A stretch of 50,177 nucleotides of DNA from Eisenbergiella porci (GCF_009696275.1 NZ_VUMI01000041.1:1-50177), one strand, 5' to 3'. Shown: positions 34,454 through 44,196, counted from the first letter of the stretch. Numbers and translations: made by a program. Notes: generated from the letters alone by a model not told the origin.

Positions 34454-35992
34454 TCACACATTCCCCCCATTCCGCTCCCGGTATTCGCTGGGCGTCATCC
34501 CCGTATACTGCTTGAAAACCTTGCTGAAATACCTGGGATTATCATACCCCGCCATAGCACAGATATCCGCGATTTTATCCTCCGTCCCGTCCAGCAGCTC
34601 CATCACCTTTTCCATCCGTACCTCTGTCAGGTATTCCACGAAATTTTTTCCCGTCTTTTCCTTAAACAGGCGGCTTAAATAGTTGGGATGAAGGAAAAAC
34701 TGTTCCGCCAGTGCATTCAGGGACAGATTTTCCTGGTAATGTTTGCGGATATAAAGCTGCATCTCCCGGATCACACCCTTCCCCAGCTGCTGGTCGTCCG
34801 CAGCGCCCATCTGCTCTACCAGCCAGTTAACGTAATCGCCCACACAGCCGGAAACGCTGTTGATATCGCTGCATAAAAGGATTTTTTCAAGTGTCCGGTT
34901 CAGCTGACCGTGCAGATCCACATCCTGCAGCTTCAGTCCCTGCAGCAGGCCGTTCAGCTCAATCAGACAGCGGATACACAGCGTCTGCATCTGGGCCAGC
35001 GTCAGCGGCTTTTTCTCCAACCGCTCCAGTGCCTCCATAAGCTCGGGGACAGCCTCCGCCCGCTCACTGGGACCGGTAATCCGGCCGTAAAGCCGGGTAA
35101 TCAGCTCCGTCACCTCCGGAATGCTCTGGGAAAACAGGGCTTCAATATTTTTATACCAGATGACGCCCTCCTTCTCACTGGCCCGGTGATAGCGCAGGGC
35201 CTGCCCCGCTTCCTGATAAGCCTCCCTGAGATCCCCGAAGCCGTGTTTGATTTTGCTCACGCCGCAGGCCCATTCCCTTTTCATATCAACGCTCTGTTCC
35301 AGGATTTCAATGAAATACTCCGCTTCCTCCTCCCCGCGGCAGGGAATGACGGCAAAAAGGCCGTAACCCTCATTATTAAGCACAATCGCCCCCGGAACAA
35401 CGCCCTCCGTCATCTGTTTAAGCCATTCCTTCTTTTCACAGATTTCCTGTTCCGGAAGATCTTGATCCAAAAGGCGCACAGCCAGCCCGTACCATTGATC
35501 CGGCATGGTAATCCCGTAATCCTCCGCCTTCACATCCCCGTATCCCCTGGCCGCGGACAAAAGAAGCCCCTCCACCCGGCTGCTTCTCACCGCATTGTCC
35601 TGTCGCCGCTTCATGAATTCCTCCCTGAGCCTGTCCAGAAGCCCCTCCACCTCCTTCAGATTGACAGGCTTGGTCAGATAATCCGCCGCCCCGTAACGGA
35701 CAGCCTCCTGTGCATAGGAAAATTCGCTGAAACCGCTGAGAATCACGGCCTTTGTTTCCGGATACACACTGTGCATTACCTTAAGCATATCCAGTCCCGT
35801 CTTTTTCGGCATACGGATGTCAAGGAAGACTACGTCCACCGGATGGCGTTCCAGGAAAGCCAGGCCTTCATCCACACTATAAGCGGTGCCCGCCACCTGA
35901 AAGCCATGAGCCTCCCATTTTACGAACTGGGCAAGCCCCCTGCACACAATTTCCTCATCGTCTATAATTAAAACCTCATAGGCCTCAGTCAT
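34454..35992 (-). CDS. YesN-type response regulator with AraC DNA-binding domain
   Basis: A 512-residue regulator paired with the kinase gene that overlaps it. The receiver has DDEE near the N-terminus, phospho-acceptor D58 in VVFLDIRMPKKTG and K108 in LTKPV. A long middle region follows, then the AraC double helix-turn-helix at about residues 410-508 (NALAEQFFLHPNYLSRLFKE; IADICAMAGYDNPRYFSKVF), ending with YTGMTPSEYRERNGG. The ATG overlaps the kinase stop. It probably controls the binding-protein and permease genes at 38040-41982, whose layout (lipoprotein on the same strand, permeases divergent) offers a shared target region at 39453-39705 (inference). Confidence 0.95.
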   Translation of the reverse strand: MTEAYEVLIIDDEEIVCRGLAQFVKWEAHGFQVAGTAYSVDEGLAFLERHPVDVVFLDIRMPKKTGLDMLKVMHSVYPETKAVILSGFSEFSYAQEAVRYGAADYLTKPVNLKEVEGLLDRLREEFMKRRQDNAVRSSRVEGLLLSAARGYGDVKAEDYGITMPDQWYGLAVRLLDQDLPEQEICEKKEWLKQMTEGVVPGAIVLNNEGYGLFAVIPCRGEEEAEYFIEILEQSVDMKREWACGVSKIKHGFGDLREAYQEAGQALRYHRASEKEGVIWYKNIEALFSQSIPEVTELITRLYGRITGPSERAEAVPELMEALERLEKKPLTLAQMQTLCIRCLIELNGLLQGLKLQDVDLHGQLNRTLEKILLCSDINSVSGCVGDYVNWLVEQMGAADDQQLGKGVIREMQLYIRKHYQENLSLNALAEQFFLHPNYLSRLFKEKTGKNFVEYLTEVRMEKVMELLDGTEDKIADICAMAGYDNPRYFSKVFKQYTGMTPSEYRERNGGNV

Positions 35993-37926
35993 TCTTCTCT
36001 GTTTCCTTCCATATTTTCCGATTGATATCTTACCGGCAGGGAAATTTCCACCTCTGTACCGAATTCCGCCCTGCTGTTGATGCGCAGCCCGTACTCCTCT
36101 CCGTAAAACAGACGGATCCTCTGATGTACGTTGGCCAGGCCGATACTGCCCTCCTCCGTTTCTGTCCGCTCCATAGATTCCCGCAGCAGCTCCAGCTCCT
36201 GTTCATCCATTCCCTTTCCGTTGTCCTGCACATAAAGGAGCAGCTTCCCTTCCCTGCAGAAGGCGCGGATGCGGATGGAAAAACCATGGCTTCCATCCTC
36301 AAAACCATGGATTACCGAGTTTTCCATAATAGGCTGCAGTATAAACTGGGGCATATAAAGCCTGTTCTCCTGCGCCTCACACTCGATTTCCAGCCCAATC
36401 TTTTCGGTATGCCTGAAATTAAGCACCTCCAAATAGGTTTTCGCGTGCTCAATCCCCTCCTTCAGGGTGATGGTATTGCCCCCGGCGCACATGCCCATCC
36501 TGCACAGCTGGCTGAACTTCTCTATCATCTGTGTCACCCGGCTCTCTCCGCCCGCCTCGTACATCGCCTCCCAGCGGATGATGTCCAGCGTATTATACAG
36601 AAAATGAGGATTGATCTGCATCAGCAGCGCGCTCAGCTGCGCATTCTTCCAGCTGATCGAAATCTCCTGCCTGCGGATTTCCGACCGGTATACCTGCTCT
36701 ATCAGCTGATCCGTTTTATCGGTCATTTCGTTAAACCGTTCTCCCAGTACCGTAAGCTCGTCATTTCCGGAATTGGGATACCGGGCCGTCCATTTCCCGC
36801 CTCCCGTTTCCTGCATGACCTCCACCAGCTCCTTCACCGGATCGGATATGCTGACTGTCACATAATAGGAAATTACAAAACAGGCAACCACAGTAATCAG
36901 CAGTACAAGGATACAAAGGTTCCTGATATGATGTGTTCCCGCAAACAAAACATCCATGTCCGCAAAATAGGTAACAAACATCCCGGTGCCTGATACCCGT
37001 TCAAAAGCAATCAGCACCTTTTTCCCGTCAATTTTTTCCTCTGTGATACCGCTCTTCTCCTTTTCCATCAATTCATACAGATGGCTTTCCTTCGGAAAGG
37101 CGGGCGCCTGAATACTGGGATTGTAGCTTAGCAGCACGCCGTCCCTTCCAACCAGGAACGCATTCCCATCCCGGTAGGACTCGTACCCTTCCATTGCCCC
37201 GGAAAACGCCTTCAGGTCGATATTCATAATAAGAACACCCAGAAAATCCTTATCAATCGGACCATAGACCGCCACACATAATGTAACGATATTGCCCAGC
37301 CCATAGATGCTCTGCTCATTTTTATAAAAAGTCCAGGTCTGTTCCTGGGAATCAATCCAGACAGGATACCCCTTCTTCTCCTGTGGAAGCAGATAAAAAT
37401 CGGACTGATAGAATTTCTCCATGTCTTTGATGAGCCCGCCCCGGGTAAAACCGCTGCCCTCCACCATACGATACTGCTCCGTCGGGGAAACAAACTGGAT
37501 ATTCACAATATATCTCTGATTCCTGCGCATGTTATAAAGCCGGTTTTCAACGCTGTACCGGTTTCTGGCATACCGGTCATTTTCCGGATCGACGCCCTCC
37601 CGTGCAAGCACGGCATTTTCCTGCAGCGCCGCAATCACCTGGGAATTATCATAAAAGGCAAGAGCTTCGGTTTCATACGCCTCAAGGCTGTCCTGAATTT
37701 TCATCTTCACATTTTGTACGAGAAGGGAGGCATAACGGTCTATATTATCGCTGATTTCATCCGAATATTTATAGAAGCTGAAGAACGTGAGAAAAATAGC
37801 TGTTGTGAGAATCAGCAGCAGAAAGGAGAAATTAAGCCTTTTAAAAATGCTCACCCTGCGCAGTATTATTTTGATCCCGTTATCGCAGCGCCTCTTACCG
37901 GCCCGGATACCCTGCAGTATCTTCAT
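35989..37926 (-). CDS. YesM-type membrane sensor histidine kinase
   Basis: A 645-residue kinase. TM1 lies at about residues 33-52, the extracellular dCACHE-like sensor at about 53-330, TM2 at about 335-357 and HAMP at about 358-412. QINPHFLYNTLD holds the phospho-acceptor H441; IMENSVIHGF (N-box) and VQDNGKGM form the ATPase domain. GGGAGGG precedes the ATG at 37926. The stop overlaps the response regulator start by 4 bp. An extended -10 promoter just upstream (37956-37961) and a stem-loop at 37980-38013 suggest partly independent expression from the binding-protein gene. Confidence 0.96.
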   Translation of the reverse strand: MKILQGIRAGKRRCDNGIKIILRRVSIFKRLNFSFLLLILTTAIFLTFFSFYKYSDEISDNIDRYASLLVQNVKMKIQDSLEAYETEALAFYDNSQVIAALQENAVLAREGVDPENDRYARNRYSVENRLYNMRRNQRYIVNIQFVSPTEQYRMVEGSGFTRGGLIKDMEKFYQSDFYLLPQEKKGYPVWIDSQEQTWTFYKNEQSIYGLGNIVTLCVAVYGPIDKDFLGVLIMNIDLKAFSGAMEGYESYRDGNAFLVGRDGVLLSYNPSIQAPAFPKESHLYELMEKEKSGITEEKIDGKKVLIAFERVSGTGMFVTYFADMDVLFAGTHHIRNLCILVLLITVVACFVISYYVTVSISDPVKELVEVMQETGGGKWTARYPNSGNDELTVLGERFNEMTDKTDQLIEQVYRSEIRRQEISISWKNAQLSALLMQINPHFLYNTLDIIRWEAMYEAGGESRVTQMIEKFSQLCRMGMCAGGNTITLKEGIEHAKTYLEVLNFRHTEKIGLEIECEAQENRLYMPQFILQPIMENSVIHGFEDGSHGFSIRIRAFCREGKLLLYVQDNGKGMDEQELELLRESMERTETEEGSIGLANVHQRIRLFYGEEYGLRINSRAEFGTEVEISLPVRYQSENMEGNREE

Positions 37927-37955
37927 AGATTCCCTCCCCTGCCTGTTATGGAATG

Positions 37956-37961
37956 ATTATA
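37956..37961 (-). promoter_or_regulatory. Extended -10 promoter upstream of the second YesM gene
   Basis: On the minus strand the sequence ATGCTATAAT provides a TGn extension plus a perfect -10 (37956-37961), with no clear -35. It lies 30 bp from the kinase start. Confidence 0.5.
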
Positions 37962-37979
37962 GCATATCCCCTTCAAACA

Positions 37980-38013
37980 GGAAAAGCGCAAGAATAAATT
38001 CCTGCACTTTTCC
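37980..38013 (-). terminator. Stem-loop between binding-protein gene and YesM gene
   Basis: A 16-bp near-perfect stem (GGAAAAGYGCARGAAT with its complement, two G-U pairs on the minus strand) and a 2-nt tip. Only TTTTCC and TGTTT follow, so it may be a leaky terminator or mRNA 3'-end stabiliser that favours the abundant lipoprotein over the regulators (inference). Confidence 0.55.
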
Positions 38014-38039
38014 AGAGGGACTGCGCTAAAAGCTGTCCA

Positions 38040-39452
38040 TTATCTTTTATTTGCTTCGTTAAAGGCCGGCAGCGCTTCGCTTTCGCACTGTTTCTGTGCT
38101 TCCGCAAATTCCTTTTCAGGGTCAGCATTGGGGTCAACCAGTATCTTCTGTACCGCACGGTCTACATAAGAGCCGAAGTCTGCTTTTCCGTAGAATTCCA
38201 GGCGTCCCACGGATTTTGCTTCTTCCAGGACGGTTTTGTATTCCTCCGGGAAATCATAGAAATCGGTAACGCTCATATCATCCCTGGGAATGATAACCGG
38301 GTTGGGAGCGCCCTTGGTTGCCAGGTTTTCAAAGTAAGAGGACAGGTATTCCTTGCTGCAGTAATATTTGATGTACTCCCAGGCAGCATCCTTTTTCGCC
38401 TGGTCTATTTTCGCATTGATGACATAACAGATTCCTGCAATTGCTGTGGTACGGTCTTCGGAAGGTCCTGCCGGAGGCAGAGACAGCCCGATATCATCCG
38501 GGTCGATGCCGTTAGCCGCAGCCTCGGACACCCAGTCTCCTGCAAACGGCATCATACCGATTTTGCCAAGGCCGAAGTTGGTTACAAGGTCGCTGAATTT
38601 CAGGGTAAGGTCGCTCTGGAGAACGCCTTCGCTCCTCAGTCTCTGGTAATATTTTGCCGCTTCAATTACTGCCGGGTCAGTAAATGTCAGTTCTGCGGTG
38701 CCGTCTTCATTTTCCTTGGTGAGATCGCCGCCCGCCTGCCATACATAATACTGGAAGAACCATTCCGTCCATTCCGCCGCCAGTGTTGCATAACCGGTAA
38801 TCTGTTTGTCGGGATTATTTATAAGCTTGGCGTCTTCGATTGCTTCGTCCCAGGTTTTGGGAGGTTCGCTGATGCCGGCTTCCTTAAACAGAGCCTTGTT
38901 ATAACCAAAAAGCATGGGCGCTACTGATGAAGGCAGACCATACAGTGTTCCGTCTTTGGTAAACATATCGGTATACTCTTTAGTGAAATTTCCCCATTCA
39001 TCCCAGTTGTCAGTGTACTGGTTCAGCGGCTCCAGAATGCCCGCCGCCATAAAGGAATTCATCATGGTGAAGGAACAGTTTACCAGATCCGGAGCGGTGC
39101 CCGCCGCCACTGCCTGATAGAATTCATTTCCGGGATCCCCTTCCTTTACTACCTTATTTAAGGTAATCCATGGATGCTCCTCTAGGAACTTGTTTTCCAT
39201 TTCCGTAGACCAGTCGTCTGAATTACGGCTTGTCACCCACAGTGTCAGCTCCACCGGCTCCTTTTCCTCTGATGTGGTTTCCTTTGCCGTGGTTTCCTGC
39301 GTCTTGCTTTCTTCCGCCGGCGTCGTCTGTTCCTGCGATTCCTTTACGGCCGGCGCCGTATTTTCCGTTGCTGCGGGACTGCTGCCGCAGCCGGCCAGCG
39401 CCGATGCGCCCATGCACAGACAAATAAAAGCTGCAATTATTTTCTTTTTCAT
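38040..39452 (-). CDS. Sugar ABC transporter substrate-binding lipoprotein (family 1)
   Basis: A 470-residue extracellular sugar-binding protein, shorter than the LplA types at 7361 and 48323. The lipobox is LAGC (lipidated Cys 22), followed by a Thr/Glu-rich linker to about residue 65. Family 1 features include YGLPSSVAPMLFGYNKALFKEAGI and AGDWVSEAAANG. AGGAGG precedes the ATG. Its partner permeases are transcribed divergently at 39706-41982, a less common arrangement. It lies upstream of the YesM/YesN pair on the same strand. The ligand is unknown. Confidence 0.94.
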   Translation of the reverse strand: MKKKIIAAFICLCMGASALAGCGSSPAATENTAPAVKESQEQTTPAEESKTQETTAKETTSEEKEPVELTLWVTSRNSDDWSTEMENKFLEEHPWITLNKVVKEGDPGNEFYQAVAAGTAPDLVNCSFTMMNSFMAAGILEPLNQYTDNWDEWGNFTKEYTDMFTKDGTLYGLPSSVAPMLFGYNKALFKEAGISEPPKTWDEAIEDAKLINNPDKQITGYATLAAEWTEWFFQYYVWQAGGDLTKENEDGTAELTFTDPAVIEAAKYYQRLRSEGVLQSDLTLKFSDLVTNFGLGKIGMMPFAGDWVSEAAANGIDPDDIGLSLPPAGPSEDRTTAIAGICYVINAKIDQAKKDAAWEYIKYYCSKEYLSSYFENLATKGAPNPVIIPRDDMSVTDFYDFPEEYKTVLEEAKSVGRLEFYGKADFGSYVDRAVQKILVDPNADPEKEFAEAQKQCESEALPAFNEANKR

Positions 39453-39705
39453 GAAGCCCTCCTTCTTGTCAATAAATATGACTTGTTTTCGTTACAGTTA
39501 TCATAACAAATTCATTCTTTGCTGAAAATGATCCAAAACTAACGGGTTTCAAACAGGAAGGTCACCTTTTTTAAGGTATAATTTCTTTTTTCCAACTATC
39601 TTAAGAAAAGTGAACTTACGGTGTAATACGCTTATTTCCAGCGGCAGGCTTCTTTTTTATAATGAAACTGACGCTATTGCAAATATATAGAACCGGAGGT
39701 TTCCC
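39453..39705. promoter_or_regulatory. Divergent promoter region of the second sugar transporter
   Basis: A 253-bp gap between the lipoprotein gene (leftward) and the permeases (rightward). For the permeases, -35 TTTCCA (39635-39640) and -10 TATAAT (39658-39663) are 17 bp apart. A second TATAAT is at 39577-39582. No strong minus-strand promoter could be fixed. Confidence 0.5.
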
Positions 39706-40605
39706 ATGAAAAAGAACAGTTCCCTTAAAATACCGGGCGGTTATATGTTCCGGAAGAAAATAACTCCCTGGTGTATCCTTGCACTGCCCATGGCTTTTAC
39801 CATATGGCTGAAGTACTATCCTATCTTCAGCGCCTTTTTTATTTCCCTGTTCCGTTATGATCCCATCAATCCGCCGGGACAGTTTGCAGGGCTGCAGAAC
39901 TATATCGGCATGTTCGGCATGCAGCATTACTGGGATGCCTGGAAGAATACGTTTATCTTCCTTCTTCTGCAGATTTCCATGTGCTTTTTCATCCCGCTCA
40001 TCCAGGCGCTTTTGCTAAATGAACTGATCCGGCTGCAGAAGTGTCTGACTACATTATATATCCTGCCCGCCCTGATTCCCACCTCGGTAAATGTAATTAT
40101 ATGGAAATGGATCTGGCATCCCGATTACGGCGTGGCAAATCAAATCGTAAAGTTTTTCGGCGGACAGCCGCAGGCATGGCTGAGCGACCCGGCGCTGGTA
40201 AAATTCTGCATTATCTTCCCCGGCGTCCTCGGCGGTGGGCTTACCGTGCTTTTGTACCTCTCAGCCATCCAGGGCGTTTCCCCGGACATCATGGAATCCG
40301 CCTCCCTGGACGGTTGCACCGGTTTTGGAAAAATACTTCATATTATCCTGCCCAACATCTCCTTTATGATTTTTATCCAGCTCATCATGGCCGTCATCAC
40401 CACGATGCAGCTTCTGGACGCCCCATATATGTATGCGTCAGGAGGCCCCAGCGGCGCTTCCACCACCCAGGGCATATTCATTTATAATTCCTTCAACCAG
40501 GATCTCAATTACGGCAGAGGCTCCGCCGCTTCCGTCATCCTGCTGCTTGTCATCGCAGCCCTGACCATGCTTCAGATGCATTTTGAAAAAGCGGAAAAAG
40601 AATAG
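39706..40605 (+). CDS. Sugar ABC transporter permease, MalF/UgpA type
   Basis: A 299-residue inner membrane permease with six predicted helices. TM1 is near residues 20-40 (WCILALPMAFTIWLKYYPIF), and FFISLFRYDPINPPGQFAGLQNY is the usual MalF-type first loop. The EAA loop is ESASLDGCTGFGKILHIILP, with Cys in place of the usual Ala after Gly. GGAGG precedes the ATG. It is 15 bp upstream of the second permease, with which it forms the channel; the lipoprotein at 38040-39452 is the likely donor. Confidence 0.95.
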   Translation: MKKNSSLKIPGGYMFRKKITPWCILALPMAFTIWLKYYPIFSAFFISLFRYDPINPPGQFAGLQNYIGMFGMQHYWDAWKNTFIFLLLQISMCFFIPLIQALLLNELIRLQKCLTTLYILPALIPTSVNVIIWKWIWHPDYGVANQIVKFFGGQPQAWLSDPALVKFCIIFPGVLGGGLTVLLYLSAIQGVSPDIMESASLDGCTGFGKILHIILPNISFMIFIQLIMAVITTMQLLDAPYMYASGGPSGASTTQGIFIYNSFNQDLNYGRGSAASVILLLVIAALTMLQMHFEKAEKE

Positions 40606-40620
40606 GAGTGTGAAACAGAT

Positions 40621-41982
40621 ATGAAGAAAAACAAGTCCGACAGAAAAAGAAAAATCCAAGTAAGCGGCTCCGAACGCCGTCTGAAAATATGCGCTGTTGT
40701 GATATCACTGCTGTTCACGGTCCTCATGCTCTATCCGCTGGTTTTTTCCATTTCCAGCTCCATGAAGGACAACAGCCAGATTTATGAAATTCCGCCCAGG
40801 CTGCTCCCCAACCGTGCCAACAGCCTGACCCTGACCATTGACTATACCGGCATGGATTTTGCAGATGAGGCCGCGCTGAAGGATGCGGTAATGCAGGACA
40901 GCATTCTCGCAATGTTCGGCATCAACTACAAGATGGCGGATCAGTCCATTATGGAAATCCATGTCTATGCCACACGGGACGGAAAGACCATTTTCCATTC
41001 CAGGGCACACCAGATGAAGCTGCAGATGGAGCGAGACTATGGTATCTACAAAAGCTCCGCTGTAAAAAAAGAAGTGCTTCTCCACGGGGATCGTTACATA
41101 CGGGCCTGTGATTCCATCGGCTATACCTTCCGGGCGGACGGCATCGGAACCGAGATCGTCCCCGCACAGGAACCTGGCCTGTTCGATCAGGTATCCGGCA
41201 TCCTGGCAGAAAAATATGCCCTTACCGGCACGCTGACCGGCGTCAGCCATAAGGTCAATAATCTGCTGAACCTGGAAAGCTTCAAATATTATCTGCAGAT
41301 GCCAAGCTATATTTACCCGGAAAGCCAGATGATCGTCCGGTTCGGCTTCATGACCTTTGTCATGAACAGTATCATCGTCATCGGCTTCGCCATGATTTCC
41401 CAGGTGATTCTCTGCTCCATCTGCGCCTATGTCATCAGCCGCCTGCTCACAAGGAAGGCCGGGAATTTCGTGCTGCTGTTCTTCATGGGTGCCATGATGG
41501 TGCCCTTCGCCAGCATCATGCTGCCGCAGCTGATCATGTACCGCCAGCTGGGCGCTTACAACAATTACGCCGCCCTGCTGCTGCCTTTCCTTTATCCTTA
41601 CGGCTTTTATGTGTATCTGTACAAGGGCTTTTTCGACCAGATACCTGGCAGTTATTTTGAAGCGGCTTCCATTGACGGCGCAAGCAACCTTTATCTGTAC
41701 AGCAAAATCTGCATGCCGCTGTCCAAGCCCATCATTTCCCTCATCGCCCTGCAGACCTTCATCGGCAACTGGAACGATTTCTTCTGGGCCTGGCTGGTTA
41801 CGGAGGACCAGAAGCTGTGGACGCTGAACGTGGCGCTTTACAATATTTCCAATAACATGGGCACGAAGCAGAACGCCATCATGGGGCTTTCCGTGGTGAC
41901 CATAGCGCCTGTTATCCTGTTATCTATCCTGTTTTCAAAGCAGCTGAAGCAGAGTATTGTGGCTTCCGGGGTAAAGGGATAG
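40621..41982 (+). CDS. Sugar ABC transporter permease, MalG type, with extracellular insertion
   Basis: At 453 residues this is far longer than the usual 270-300. TM1 lies at about residues 22-46 and is followed by the normal NSQIYEIPPRLLPN loop. A soluble insertion of about 150 residues (about 68-217) comes next (start SLTLTIDYTGMDFADEAALK), and the standard sequence resumes with LNLESFKYYLQ, TM2 near 245 and the EAA loop EAASIDGASNLYLYSKICMP. MalG topology places the insertion outside the membrane. The C-terminus SKQLKQSIVASGVKG is typical. It pairs with the permease 15 bp upstream. The insertion may help dock the binding lipoprotein, by analogy with the MalF P2 loop (inference). Confidence 0.93.
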   Translation: MKKNKSDRKRKIQVSGSERRLKICAVVISLLFTVLMLYPLVFSISSSMKDNSQIYEIPPRLLPNRANSLTLTIDYTGMDFADEAALKDAVMQDSILAMFGINYKMADQSIMEIHVYATRDGKTIFHSRAHQMKLQMERDYGIYKSSAVKKEVLLHGDRYIRACDSIGYTFRADGIGTEIVPAQEPGLFDQVSGILAEKYALTGTLTGVSHKVNNLLNLESFKYYLQMPSYIYPESQMIVRFGFMTFVMNSIIVIGFAMISQVILCSICAYVISRLLTRKAGNFVLLFFMGAMMVPFASIMLPQLIMYRQLGAYNNYAALLLPFLYPYGFYVYLYKGFFDQIPGSYFEAASIDGASNLYLYSKICMPLSKPIISLIALQTFIGNWNDFFWAWLVTEDQKLWTLNVALYNISNNMGTKQNAIMGLSVVTIAPVILLSILFSKQLKQSIVASGVKG

Positions 41983-42004
41983 GAGGCAATTGAAAGTTCC
42001 ATAT

Positions 42005-42040
42005 AAAAAGGCATGACTCCGGCGCCATGCCTTTTTGTAT
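42005..42040. terminator. Terminator behind the permease operon
   Basis: AAAAAGGCATG (42005-42015) and CATGCCTTTTT (42026-42036) form an 11-bp stem with a 10-nt loop and a following T-rich tract on the plus strand. Confidence 0.88.
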
Positions 42041-42058
42041 TTTTAAATTTAGAATTCA

Positions 42059-42795
42059 CATGCAGGATATAAGGATGCCCCACATCCCCTCCGGTAAAAT
42101 GGCCGCCCTTTAAACGGATATCCTCTTCCAGCTCCAGGTCATAGGGGTTGGCCCTGCCGATACAGCCGGTTTCCGTGTTCAGGATCGGCTTGCCGCCTTC
42201 TGCTTCCGATAACTGAACGGCAGTCTGATAAGCGGCTCCATCCTGCTTCTGGTAGGCATGTAGTCATGGAAGCTGAGTACGTCAACCAGATCGGACGTGG
42301 AATCCATATGGGATGACAGTTCGTGGCCTACCGTAATCGGTGTGTCCGGATCCAATTCTCTGATCAGTTCACAGTGCTTCCTTAAGTCCTTTGTAAGTTT
42401 TTCCTTTTTCCGGGGATAGTCCTCCGGGGAGGCGCTTCCCAGATAGGTATTGCAAAACGGTTCATTGAAAACATCCCACATCAGGAGCCCTTTCTTTGGC
42501 TTTAACAGACGAATAATCGCTTCAGCATAGCTTCTTTTTTTCTTCCATTCCTCTTCGCCGGCTTCCGTATAATCCTCAATAAAATTGCCGTTCCAAAAAA
42601 TAGGCATGATGCCGATTCCCTTTTCCTCACAGCTGTCTGTAAAATCAAACAGCATTTTCTCATAGGCCTCCGGATTCTTTTCCCATTCCTCCTGGGACAT
42701 CCAGAAGCGGACGGCATTCAGGTTCAGACGCGCCGCATACAAAATCCAGGGGATTTTTACGGACGAGCCCCACCGCGGAGGTGTTTTCACCAGCT
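42059..42795 (-). pseudogene. Fragment of a GH5/cellulase-like glycoside hydrolase
   Basis: On the minus strand about 190 intact codons (42790 down to about 42235) encode part of a TIM barrel: NLNAVRFWMSQEEWEKNPEA, IMPIFWNGNFIEDY, LLMWDVFNEPF (an Asn-Glu pair fitting the acid/base of clan A hydrolases) and VDVLSFHDYMPTRSRM. A frameshift near 42230 is followed by matching sequence in another frame (GGKPILNTETGCIGRANPYD; the Glu in NTETG fits the nucleophile), ending near the terminator at 42005-42036. The N-terminal strands are missing where the fragment abuts another broken gene on the opposite strand. The exact family is uncertain. Confidence 0.8.
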
Positions 42796-44065
42796 TCGCG
42801 GAAGGAGAGGTAAACGCCGCCCCCTACACCCCCGGCCTTTTCGAAGAATTTGAAAAACGCTCCTGCACGGAGCAAAAGCGGACGCCGCCCTGCTGGTCAT
42901 CAGCCCTATCGAAAGCGTATGGGCCAGAGCCTACAGCGGCGCTTTTGACGGCCTTACGGGAACCGATCCCGAAATACGGCGTCTGGAAGAGCAATATGCC
43001 TCCGTCTTCCACATGCTCACCGGAAACCGCATCGACTTCGACTACGGGGAAGAAGATATCATGGCCCGCCACGCACACGCGGAAAACGGAACCCTCCACA
43101 TCGGAAGCTGCGCCTACGGCAAAGTCCTGGTCGCCGGCGTGGATACCCTGCGCAGCAGCACCCTACGGCTCCTGACAGACTATGCCGCCCAGGGAGGCGC
43201 CCTGATTTTTGCAGGAAATCCCCCCTCCTTCGTAGACGCTCTCCCCTCTGGGGAGGCCAAAGCCCTCGCCTCCGCCTGCACCACCATCCCGCTGGAGGAA
43301 AAAGCGCTGACAGAAGCCTGCTCAAACGGCCGGGAAATAAAAATAGATACTGAAAACGCCTCCCTGCTGTTCGCCCGCTCCTACCGGACAGAAGGCGGCC
43401 GCATGATCCTGCTCTTAAATACGGATCGAAAAAAAGGCCGCGCCAACGCAGCCCTCTGTCTGGGGACCGGAAAATACCTGGAACAATGGGATCCCCGTAC
43501 CGGTAAAATCACCGAACCCGAATACCAGGTGATCAACGGCCATCTCACCATTGATCCGGAAGCCGGAGGGGAGCGCCTCTACCGCATTCCCGCAAGGAAA
43601 CGCAGCCTGCCGAAACAGGAAGCCTTTCGGGGAACCAGAACCTTCCCCCTCCCCGACATCTTCCGCTACACCCTGTCCGAACCAAACATCTGCGTCCTAG
43701 ACATGGCAGCCGTCACCGGCAAAACCGGCCTCAGCCTGCCCCCATGGAAGTGCTCAAAGCCGACCGCGCCGCCCTACCGCGGCGGAGAAATGCTCCAGCC
43801 CTGGTATCAGGTAAGGCGCCCTCCTGAAGCTTTCCGGAAAAGAAGAAGTGCCCCTGGCCTTTCCCCCTCACAAGGCTCTCATCCGGGACCTGAACGCCAT
43901 CCGGCTGTTACTCACCCGCCGGAATACCTTCGCCTCCTGCACCACCCTGAAAAGTGCCAATACTCCTACTCCCCCGCCTCCTTCATTACAGAACCTCCCT
44001 GCTGGACCGATTCCTACGTCCTCTACGAACAGGGGCTTTTAAAGAAGCCGGAGATTTTATACTGA
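42795..44065 (+). pseudogene. Fragment of a large GH106-like glycoside hydrolase
   Basis: On the plus strand the remnant starts with a barrel piece (APYTPGLFEEFEKR, about 42815-42855) and jumps after a frame change to a later domain (LVISPIESVWARAYSGAF, then RIDFDYGEEDIM). It stays open through GGALIFAGNPPSFVDALPS and GGRMILLLNTD to about 43730. Frameshifts near 43740 and 43820 separate LSLPPWK, the GGEMLQPWYQVRR segment and the last recognisable block (RRNTFASCTTL with CWTDSYVL). The layout resembles the intact hydrolase at 14705-17392. At least 200 residues of the catalytic barrel are deleted, so no active enzyme can result. Confidence 0.8.
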
Positions 44066-44094
44066 AAGCCTGTATACCGTAAAGCCCTGTATCA

Positions 44095-44140
44095 CAGGAA
44101 GCGCCGTATTTTTTTACAATATACGGCGCTTCCTGTTTTT
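44095..44140 (+). terminator. Terminator behind the broken GH106-like gene
   Basis: CAGGAAGCGCCGTAT (44095-44109) pairs with ATACGGCGCTTCCTG (44121-44135), followed by TTTTTATTTAT on the plus strand. It has survived although the gene it served has decayed. On the minus strand ATACAGGGC follows, so it is directional. Confidence 0.88.
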
Positions 44141-44196
44141 ATTTATACGCTCCGTTCCCGGCCGCGCAGTTTTTCATACTTTTTTAATCCTGCTCA

